A program made the translations under genes and the position numbers. Positions 1 through 4,878 of a DNA stretch of 5,867 nt are shown here, in pieces. Below the pieces are notes generated by a model. The model did no database searches, had not been told where the DNA came from, and saw only the letters and a program-made list of their open reading frames with translations. This stretch comes from Thermoplasmata archaeon (GTDB lineage Archaea; Thermoplasmatota; Thermoplasmata; UBA184): positions 1 to 5,867 of the forward strand of contig JASHYV010000018.1 in the NCBI GenBank assembly GCA_030064695.1, given 5' to 3'. The first letter of the stretch is position 1; every line of letters begins with the position of its first letter.

Positions 1-59
1 GCCGACGCGAGGGTCGACAACAGCACCGGCGGAAGAGGAGCCGGCCCCGAGTCACTCAC
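1..59 (-). CDS. Probable start of a further gene, truncated by the window edge
   Basis: Reading leftward from a GTG at 59-57, a frame stays open to the window edge and gives about 19 residues beginning VSDSGPAPLPPVLLSTLAS. The GTG overlaps the TGA (58-56) that would end the neighbouring small gene if its apparent frameshift were repaired. That GTGA start-stop overlap is typical of translationally coupled genes. The alternative GTG at 55-53 reads into a Cys/Arg-rich stretch that looks non-coding. The piece is too short to assign a family; the hydrophobic run LPPVLLSTLA could be part of a helix or of a signal or membrane segment, but this cannot be judged. The call rests on the open frame and the overlap only. 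Confidence 0.35.
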   Translation of the reverse strand, partial: MSDSGPAPLPPVLLSTLAS

Positions 60-531
60 GGGGTGCGCTCCCGAGGCGTCGCGACGAACTCGAGCCAGAC
101 GAGCGGGGGATCGGAATGCAGTCGAACTCGAGCCGCACGGACACCGGCCGGCCGGCCTCCGTCGTCACGTCCACCTCGAACTCCGTTCGATCCCCCGGAC
201 CCCGCCGCCATGGTCGGTCGAGGGAGAGCTCGTCCGACCTCCACCAGGGGCTCCCCGCTCCCGTGCGGAGGCGCACGCGCTCGGGAGGGAGTACGGAGCC
301 CGCCACCAGGACCCGGATGGCCGAGAACGCCCCGGTCCGCAGCGGCGGGTTCGCGAGAGCGAACGCGAGCCGACCCGGGGCGCGCACGAACGAATCCGAC
401 TCGAGGACGGACTCCTCCACGGTCTCGGCGACCCCGAGCATCGTCTCGAGCGAGTGGGCCCCGAAATCGAGCCCGAGAGAGAGCCCCTGGCGGACCAGCG
501 ACAGCAGGGCGACGGTCCGTCGTTCGCTCAC
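52..531 (-). CDS. Hypothetical protein, about 159 aa, with a likely frameshift near its 3' end
   Basis: I do not recognise this family and assign no function. The start is taken as GTG at 531-529 (VSERRTVALL), because a TATA-like box sits about 25 bases upstream and no Shine-Dalgarno site is seen; an ATG at 639 would add an unlikely Pro/Gly/Arg-rich leader and run through the promoter. The product begins with a probable amphipathic helix (about residues 4-38). Alternating beta-type segments follow, including RLAFALANPPLRTGAFSAIR, RVRLRTGAG and RTEFEVDVTTEAGRPVSVRL, suggesting a small alpha/beta or beta-sandwich domain. There is no clear signal peptide or cysteine motif. After codon ATT (117-115) the frame turns into a Ser/Arg-rich tail, RSSGSSSSRR, with poor third-position GC. 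The adjacent frame there reads DPPLVWLEFVATPRERTP, then stops at 58-56, with the usual GC-rich third positions. One missing base near 113-114 would join the two into a product of about 158 residues. The gene is divergent from the reductase-like gene. Confidence 0.7.
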   Translation of the reverse strand: MSERRTVALLSLVRQGLSLGLDFGAHSLETMLGVAETVEESVLESDSFVRAPGRLAFALANPPLRTGAFSAIRVLVAGSVLPPERVRLRTGAGSPWWRSDELSLDRPWRRGPGDRTEFEVDVTTEAGRPVSVRLEFDCIPIPRSSGSSSSRRLGSAPRE

Positions 532-552
532 GGCCGGGCACGGAGGAACGCC

Positions 553-569
553 GTCATAGCCGTTCGGTG
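553..569 (-). promoter_or_regulatory. TATA/BRE-like core promoter of the leftward hypothetical gene
   Basis: On the minus strand, CACCGAACGGCT (569-558) runs into a TATA-like CTATGAC (559-553). The box centre, at about 556, is 25 bases from the GTG start at 531. This is the archaeal spacing from TATA box to transcription start and implies a leaderless mRNA. CGAACG just upstream of the box resembles a BRE (TFB recognition element). The box itself is a weak match to consensus. Confidence 0.5.
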
Positions 570-661
570 ACCCGCTTGGGGCGCCGCCGGCCGCCCGGCC
601 CCGTTTTCGCGGGATGGGCGGGAGTTGCACCCACCGCAACCCGCCGGCGCACCGAACGGCT
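558..661. repeat. Perfect 12-base inverted repeat pair in divergent promoters
   Basis: CACCGAACGGCT occurs on the plus strand at 650-661 and on the minus strand at 569-558. Each copy lies immediately upstream of a TATA-like box and at almost the same distance from its start codon: -40 to -29 for the rightward gene and -38 to -27 for the leftward gene. The arms are about 80 bases apart, so this is a pair of promoter elements rather than a hairpin. Confidence 0.65.
617..645. repeat. Interrupted inverted repeat between the divergent promoters
   Basis: GGCGGG (617-622) pairs with CCCGCC (640-645) and TTGC (625-628) pairs with GCAA (636-639). This gives a 10-bp stem with a 2-base bulge (AG, 623-624) and a 7-base loop (629-635). 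It lies upstream of the rightward TATA-like box, inside the 158-base gene-free interval 532-689. It could be an operator dyad; there is no T-tract to suggest a terminator. Nothing else supportable is seen in this interval beyond the two promoters. Confidence 0.4.
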
Positions 662-667
662 TAATGG
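650..667 (+). promoter_or_regulatory. TATA/BRE-like core promoter of the reductase-like gene
   Basis: CACCGAACGGCT (650-661) leads into a TATA-like CTTAATGG (660-667). The box centre is about 26 bases before the GTG at 690, matching a leaderless archaeal transcript. CGAACG directly upstream resembles a BRE. No Shine-Dalgarno sequence precedes 690, consistent with leaderless translation. The box is degenerate, so the call leans on spacing and on the identical element in the opposite promoter. Confidence 0.5.
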
Positions 668-689
668 GCCGTGGGTCGCGCTGCGCGAC

Positions 690-1625
690 GTGGGCGCCCC
701 CCTCCCCCGGACCCCGCTCGCGGACGCGCTGGGGCACCGACCGCTCTTCTTCGAGCCGGCGCCGCCGTCGGGGCGCACCTCGGAGGCACGCGCGACGCAG
801 CGGATCGAGGAGGTCGCCGCGACGGTGGCGAGCGTGCCCCGGGTCGACGCCCTCGACATCCCCGACCTGGTCGACGAGAACCACGAAGGACGGCCGTACT
901 ACCGGAGCCTCGACCCGCGGACGTTCGGGCGCGCGGTCGGCGACCGGGCCGGCCGTGAGGTCGTGATCAACAAGGTCGTGGCGCATCTCGAGGACCGTTC
1001 GGCGCTCGAGACGTGGGTGAAGGCCACGCTCGCCCAAGGGCTTCGCCACGTCGTACTGGTCGGAGGGAACAGCCGCTACATTCCCTACCCCGGTCCGCCC
1101 GTCGCCGAGGCGGACCAGATCGCGCGCCCGCTCCTCCGGCCCGAGGGCGGTCTGGTCGGCAACATCGCCATCCCGTCCCGCACGGGCGAAGCCCATCGGA
1201 TGCTGAGGAAGAGCCAGTGCGGTGCGAGCTTCTTCACCACCCAGCTCCTGTTCGAAGTGGACGCCCTGGCGACGACCCTGCGCGAGTACGACACCCTCTG
1301 CCGGCGGGCCAGCCTCGCGCCGGCCGCGGTGCTGCTCAGCTTCGCGCCGATCGCCGACGAGCCGGACGCGGAGTTCGTCCGTTGGCTGGGCGCCGAGCTG
1401 CCCGAGTCGGTCGAGCGGGCGCTCATGGAGGGGAGCCCGGCGGAGGCGGTCCGCCGGGGCATCGAGCGGGCGCTCCAAGTCTGGGGCGCCGCGATCGAGC
1501 TGGTCCGGCGGGGGGGGCTCGCCGTCCCGCTCGGCGTGAACGTGGAGCAGATCTCGGCCCGGCATGAGGGCCCCGCCCGGGAGCTGCTGGCGGCGTTCGC
1601 GGAGGCGCTGGGCCCGCGACCGTAG
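690..1625 (+). CDS. Methylenetetrahydrofolate reductase (MetF)-like protein
   Basis: The 311-residue product fits the length and layout of the flavin-dependent methylene-tetrahydrofolate reductase TIM-barrel family. This family reduces methylene-tetrahydrofolate (or a pterin analogue in archaea) to the methyl form used for methionine synthesis. FFEPAPPSG (residues 20-28) matches the first strand FEFFPP of E. coli MetF, so E22 corresponds to its catalytic Glu28. FFTTQLLFEVD (181-191) matches ITQFFFDVE, so Q185 corresponds to Gln183. GNIAIPSR (157-164) and VLVGGNSRYIPYPGP (122-136) are the other clear family segments. In the latter, the position of E. coli Asp120 (LRGD) appears to be Asn or Ser, a difference from canonical MetF. 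The GTG at 690 is chosen because a TATA-like box lies 26 bases upstream; the in-frame sequence before it is Arg/Pro-rich and passes through the promoter. The gene is divergent from the hypothetical gene and convergent with the M29-like gene. The superfamily is sure; the exact cofactor and substrate are not, so I give no symbol. Confidence 0.85.
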   Translation: MGAPLPRTPLADALGHRPLFFEPAPPSGRTSEARATQRIEEVAATVASVPRVDALDIPDLVDENHEGRPYYRSLDPRTFGRAVGDRAGREVVINKVVAHLEDRSALETWVKATLAQGLRHVVLVGGNSRYIPYPGPPVAEADQIARPLLRPEGGLVGNIAIPSRTGEAHRMLRKSQCGASFFTTQLLFEVDALATTLREYDTLCRRASLAPAAVLLSFAPIADEPDAEFVRWLGAELPESVERALMEGSPAEAVRRGIERALQVWGAAIELVRRGGLAVPLGVNVEQISARHEGPARELLAAFAEALGPRP

Positions 1626-1635
1626 CCGGCGCTAC
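1622..1635. repeat. Short palindrome spanning two convergent stop codons
   Basis: GTAGC (1622-1626), CGGC and GCTAC (1631-1635) form a 14-base palindrome that contains the TAG stops of both convergent genes, separated by six bases. It could fold as a 5-bp hairpin in either transcript, but neither side has a T-run, so it is not claimed as a terminator. Confidence 0.35.
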
Positions 1636-2783
1636 CGTCGACCCGGCGCCGCGAGGCGGCCGCCGCGGAGGAACGGCTCCCCGTCGAGGTCGACATCGGC
1701 TTCCGCGAGCGTGGTCAGGTACGAGAATCGCGAGGCGAGCCGGCCGCCGATCGGACGGTTGTCGCCCAGCAGCAGTCCGACCGCGCCGGCGGCGACCTCG
1801 CCGAGTTCCGGGGCCCGCGCGATCGCCGGGTTGAGCCCGAACGTGAGGGCGCCGGCGACGTCCCGCCCCCGGCCTCCGCGCGCGTACTCGGCGGCGAACG
1901 ATTCGCCCCCCCGGTCGAACGAGATCTCCCGGACCCGGCCCCGGGAGAAGGCGAACCGGGCGCCCAGGGCGATCGCCGGGTCCGCGAACCGGTCGTAGGC
2001 GGGACGGTTCGACTCCCAGACCCCCTCGGCGACCTCAGGCGCCAACGGGAGGGCGACCAGTCCGGTCGGGATCTGCGTCCAGATCCGCCCGGCGCGTCGG
2101 TCGGCGCGGTCGACCCGGCCGTCCTCGACGAGCGGCGGCCGACGGTCCGTCTCCAGGCGCAGCGCCGTCCCGTTCGCGTGCCGGAGTTCGACGACCCGCG
2201 CCCGGGAGAGCCGCCGAAGGTACGGCCGGGCGGCGCGCGCGATCCGCTCCGGCGGCACGAGGCTCGCCCTCAGCACCTCCCGCTGCCAGGGCCCGTGCTC
2301 GACGCCGTATCGGGCCGCGGCGGTCTCGGTCACGCCGGCGATGGCGAGCCGGGCGGCGCGGAGCCCGACCCGGCGGGCGGCCCGCCACCAAGCCGGGTCG
2401 TGGCGGGCGAGGATGGACTCCAGCTCGGCGGACGGAAGGCCGAGCAGCCGCGGGAACTCCTCCGGTCCGCCGAGGTAGACGTAGGCGTCGCTCTGCTCGG
2501 CGAGCGTGGGCGTGGCGGTCGGCACCGCGCGCGCGCTCGGGAGGGCGAGCGACCGGAAGAACGCGTCCTCGTCCTCGACCACGAGCGTCGGCACGGCCCC
2601 GCGCCGCCGCACTTCGAGCACGAACGGCCGCGCCCACGGCAGGGCGTGCGTCCAGCTCTCGATCGTGACCGACTCGCCGGCCCGGACGACCAGGCACCGC
2701 TCCACGACGAGGCGCGCGAGCGCCTCGGCGGCCGTCGCCCGGTCGGGGTCCGCCGGGCCTCGAGTCCGGGCGGGCGGTGCCAT
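1632..2783 (-). CDS. Diverged M29 (aminopeptidase T-like) family protein, probably lacking the metal site
   Basis: The 383-residue product has the length and overall plan of the M29 'thermophilic metalloprotease' aminopeptidases, which are cytosolic enzymes removing N-terminal residues. The N-terminal half has the family opening (LVVERCLVVRAGESVTIES, about residues 25-43) and an alpha/beta segment ending GAVPTLVVEDEDAFFR. The C-terminal half retains the family's segment order: TQIPTGLVALPLAP (about 236-249), LTFGLNPAI (about 313-321) and AVGLLLGDN (about 334-342), then an Asp-containing end (DVDLDGEPF). By comparison with remembered M29 motifs (PTEEVFTAP, AELGIGTNP, VHLALG, HWD), the metal-binding Glu and His residues are replaced: TEE by TGL, VHLALG by VGLLLG, and no HWD. 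It may therefore be a non-metal or non-peptidase member. The ATG at 2783 has a GGAGGT site 9 bases upstream. It lies downstream of the ACT-domain gene on the same strand with a 104-base gap and has no signal peptide. Confidence 0.7.
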   Translation of the reverse strand: MAPPARTRGPADPDRATAAEALARLVVERCLVVRAGESVTIESWTHALPWARPFVLEVRRRGAVPTLVVEDEDAFFRSLALPSARAVPTATPTLAEQSDAYVYLGGPEEFPRLLGLPSAELESILARHDPAWWRAARRVGLRAARLAIAGVTETAAARYGVEHGPWQREVLRASLVPPERIARAARPYLRRLSRARVVELRHANGTALRLETDRRPPLVEDGRVDRADRRAGRIWTQIPTGLVALPLAPEVAEGVWESNRPAYDRFADPAIALGARFAFSRGRVREISFDRGGESFAAEYARGGRGRDVAGALTFGLNPAIARAPELGEVAAGAVGLLLGDNRPIGGRLASRFSYLTTLAEADVDLDGEPFLRGGRLAAPGRR

Positions 2784-2792
2784 CGTCGTCCG

Positions 2793-2798
2793 ACCTCC
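2793..2798 (-). promoter_or_regulatory. Shine-Dalgarno site of the M29-like gene
   Basis: On the minus strand GGAGGT lies 9 bases before the ATG at 2783-2781; it is the best ribosome-binding site in the window and fixes this start. A weak TATA-like CTAAG (2811-2807) also lies about 26 bases before the ATG, which would instead predict a leaderless mRNA. The two readings conflict, and readthrough from the ACT-domain gene would make the Shine-Dalgarno site useful. The gap 2784-2887 shows no oligo-T terminator and no other gene. Confidence 0.5.
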
Positions 2799-2887
2799 GG
2801 GGCGGGCTTAGCGGTGTCTGGGGAGGGGACGGGGCCCGCGGACCTCCGATGCGCCGCCGACGCACGCGGGGGCGGGGACCGGACCGG

Positions 2888-3538
2888 CTACGCGAGCGCC
2901 TGCGAAAGGACCGCGAGGGCCGGAGGGAGGTCCTCCTCGTCGAGCAGGAAGATCGTGTCCGTGAAGCAGCTCAGCGCCTCCACGATGTTGATCCCCTGGG
3001 CGGAGAGGACCCCCGTGAGGAGCGTGAGCAGCCCGGGCGTCTCTTCGATGCTCTCGGGACTCGTGACGGCGAGCTCGGTGAGGTTCTTCCGGATCCCGAT
3101 CACCTGGCCCTCCCGCAGCTGGCGAACGACCCGGGGCACGGAGTCCACGTCCACGATCACCACCACGCCGCGCGAGACCTGGATCACCCGGCAGAGCGAG
3201 CTCTCGTCGAGCAGCTCCTCGACCACGTCGCCGAGGCGCTGCAGGACGTCCGGGCCCTGGGTCACGGTGATCGCCGCGACCTTCGTGCGCGTCTCGATGC
3301 GGCTCTTCTTGAGCAGCCGGCGGACGCCCGTCTCGCGGAACGACTCGCCCCGGCCCCGGGGGTACCGGCGGCAGGCGGCGGTCACCGCCTCCAGGTGGTC
3401 GATCCCGAGGTCCCCCCCGACCCGGCGGGCGATCGCGGAGTAGTTCGCGACCCCGAGGCGGATGGAGTCGGCGAGGGCCGGGTGGCCGTCGAGGTACTCG
3501 CGGACTCGGCGCGCCACCGTCTGGGTCGATTCCGGCAT
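2888..3538 (-). CDS. ACT-domain protein, predicted regulator of amino-acid metabolism
   Basis: This 216-residue protein ends in an ACT domain (about residues 153-214). The features are the loop TPGLLTLLTGVLSAQGINIVE, with the glycine typical of ligand-binding ACT turns, and a final strand-helix SCFTDTIFLLDEEDLPPAL resembling the regulatory ACT of aspartokinases. A middle alpha/beta stretch (about 85-132, TKVAAITVTQGPDV to VVVIVDVDS) may be a second degenerate ACT-like unit. The N-terminal part (1-60) is helical, with RLGVANYSAIARRVGGDLG looking like a small helix-turn-helix-type module. ACT domains bind amino acids allosterically, and archaeal proteins of this plan are annotated as predicted amino-acid metabolism regulators. 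No catalytic domain is present. The ATG at 3538 is the only plausible start; no Shine-Dalgarno site precedes it. It is divergent from argG, sharing 82 bases of intergenic DNA, so regulation of arginine synthesis is an attractive inference, but its ligand and DNA binding are unproven. Confidence 0.75.
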   Translation of the reverse strand: MPESTQTVARRVREYLDGHPALADSIRLGVANYSAIARRVGGDLGIDHLEAVTAACRRYPRGRGESFRETGVRRLLKKSRIETRTKVAAITVTQGPDVLQRLGDVVEELLDESSLCRVIQVSRGVVVIVDVDSVPRVVRQLREGQVIGIRKNLTELAVTSPESIEETPGLLTLLTGVLSAQGINIVEALSCFTDTIFLLDEEDLPPALAVLSQALA

Positions 3539-3540
3539 GT

Positions 3541-3576
3541 TTGTCGGGTTTGGGACAATCTTGCCCGGTTGTGTCC
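3541..3576. promoter_or_regulatory. Candidate operator: TTGTC/GACAA half-sites between ACT gene and argG
   Basis: TTGTC (3541-3545) and GACAA (3554-3558) form a perfect 5-bp dyad with an 8-base spacer. GGACA (3553-3557) and TGTCC (3572-3576) form a second dyad with a 14-base spacer, so three TTGT/GACA half-sites lie in 36 bases. The cluster sits 17-52 bases upstream of the argG TATA box and immediately before the ACT-gene start codon. It is unusually AT-containing for this window. The position suits a regulator of both genes, but the arms are short. Confidence 0.4.
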
Positions 3577-3591
3577 GGTGGCGGTCACGCA

Positions 3592-3599
3592 GTATAAAT
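3592..3599 (+). promoter_or_regulatory. TATA box of the argGH operon
   Basis: GTATAAAT at 3592-3599 is the clearest archaeal TATA box in the window, isolated in GC-rich DNA. Its centre is 25-26 bases before a GTG at 3621, which predicts transcription starting at or next to that codon. Read on the minus strand it gives ATTTATAC, so it could also serve the divergent ACT-domain gene with a leader of about 30 bases. Confidence 0.75.
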
Positions 3600-3620
3600 C
3601 GGTCTCGGTCCGTGTTGGGG

Positions 3621-4871
3621 GTGAGCCAGCGAGGCACCGTGTCGCGTCCGAAGGTGGTCCTCGCGTACTCCGGCGGTCTCGATACCTCGGTCTCCATCCC
3701 GTGGTTGGCCGAGAAGGGCATGGACGTCGTGGCCGTCACGGTCGACGTCGGCCAGCCGGTCGATCTGGAGGCCGTCCGCAAGAAGGCGGAGGCCTCGGGG
3801 GCCGTGAAGGCCTACGTGTCCGACGCGCGCCGGGAGTTCGCCGAGGAGTTCATCGCCCCGGCGCTCGCCGCCAACGCGCTCTACGAGGGCGTCTACCCGC
3901 TCAGCACGGCGCTCGCCCGGCCGCTGATCGCCCGGCATCTCGTCACGGTGGCCCGAGCCGAGGGGGCGCGGTACGTGGCCCACGGCTGCACCGGGAAAGG
4001 CAACGACCAGGTCCGCTTCGACCTCTCGACCACGAGCCTCGCGCCCGAGCTCGAGGTGATCGCGCCCGCGCGGGAGTGGAAGATGACGCGCGAGGAGGAG
4101 ATCGCCTACGCCCAGGCGCACGGGGTCCCGGTCGAGGCGACCAAGAAGTCGCCGTACTCGACCGACGAGAACCTGTGGGGCCGGTCCGTGGAATGCGGGG
4201 TCCTCGAGGACCCGGCGGTCGAGCCTCCGGAGGAGGCGTACGGGTGGACCCGCTCCCCGGTCGAGGCCCCGGAGGTGCCGGCCACGGTCCGGATCTCCTT
4301 CGAGAAGGGCGTGCCCGTGGCGCTCGACGGGCAGAAGATGCCCCTCCACGAGCTGATCCTCACGCTCAACCAGCTCGCCGGTCGCCACGGCGTCGGTCGG
4401 ATCGACCACGTCGAGTCCCGGGTCGTCGGCATCAAGTCCCGGGAGGTGTACGAATGCCCGGCCGCCGTCGTGCTCATCGGCGCGCACCAGGCGCTCGAAG
4501 CGCTTGTCGAGCCGCGCGACGTGCTCGATTTCAAGCGCGGCGTCGAACAGCGCTACTCGCAGCTGATCTACGACGGCCTCTGGTTCGGCCCGCTCCGGAC
4601 CTCGCTCGAGGCGTTCGTGAAGGCCACGCAGGAGCGGGCCACGGGCGAGGTCGCGGTCAAGCTCTACAAGGGCTCGGCCCGCGTGACCGGTCGCAGTTCG
4701 CCGTACTCCCTCTACCAACAGACGCTGGCCACCTACTCCGCCGGCGACCGGTTCCGGCAGGAGATGTCGGAGGGATTCATCTACGTCTGGGGGCTCCCCG
4801 CCCGCACCTGGACCGCGATCGGGACCCAGCCCACGGCCTTGGTCGGCCGCGCCTCGAAGTATCGGCCCTGA
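3621..4871 (+). CDS. argG: Argininosuccinate synthase
   Basis: ArgG joins citrulline and aspartate with ATP to make argininosuccinate, the penultimate step of arginine synthesis, in the cytosol. The 416-residue product is full length. Visible signatures are the PP-loop AYSGGLDTSV (residues 15-24), which binds ATP; RPLIARHL (100-107); the family motif HGCTGKGNDQVRF (121-133); KSPYSTDENLWGR in the synthetase domain; and VGIKSREVYECP plus YDGLWFGPLR towards the C-terminus. The sequence is close in remembered motifs to actinobacterial ArgG. The start is uncertain. GTG 3621 fits the TATA spacing for a leaderless mRNA. GTG 3639 (410 aa) starts nearer the usual N-terminus and has GAGG four bases upstream. 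GTG 3612 is too close to the TATA box. argH follows after 7 bases, so the two are co-transcribed. Regulation by the divergent ACT-domain protein is possible. Confidence 0.95.
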   Translation: MSQRGTVSRPKVVLAYSGGLDTSVSIPWLAEKGMDVVAVTVDVGQPVDLEAVRKKAEASGAVKAYVSDARREFAEEFIAPALAANALYEGVYPLSTALARPLIARHLVTVARAEGARYVAHGCTGKGNDQVRFDLSTTSLAPELEVIAPAREWKMTREEEIAYAQAHGVPVEATKKSPYSTDENLWGRSVECGVLEDPAVEPPEEAYGWTRSPVEAPEVPATVRISFEKGVPVALDGQKMPLHELILTLNQLAGRHGVGRIDHVESRVVGIKSREVYECPAAVVLIGAHQALEALVEPRDVLDFKRGVEQRYSQLIYDGLWFGPLRTSLEAFVKATQERATGEVAVKLYKGSARVTGRSSPYSLYQQTLATYSAGDRFRQEMSEGFIYVWGLPARTWTAIGTQPTALVGRASKYRP

Positions 4872-4878
4872 CGCGATC

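Noticed and set aside
532..639. Longer form of the first leftward gene starting at ATG 639
   Set aside because: The added residues are Pro/Gly/Arg-rich and would be encoded through the TATA-like element; GTG 531 fits the promoter spacing.
63..689. N-terminal extension of the MetF-like gene back to 63
   Set aside because: The extension is Arg/Pro/Ser-rich, antisense to the hypothetical gene and crosses both promoters; homology begins only after 690.
2784..2887. Terminator or small gene between the ACT and M29-like genes
   Set aside because: There is no T-tract, no convincing stem, and no coding frame with a start signal.
2178..3443. Plus-strand open frame of 421 codons opposite the M29-like and ACT genes
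   Set aside because: It is the antisense shadow of two better-supported genes, with no recognisable domain and a Ser/Arg-rich composition.
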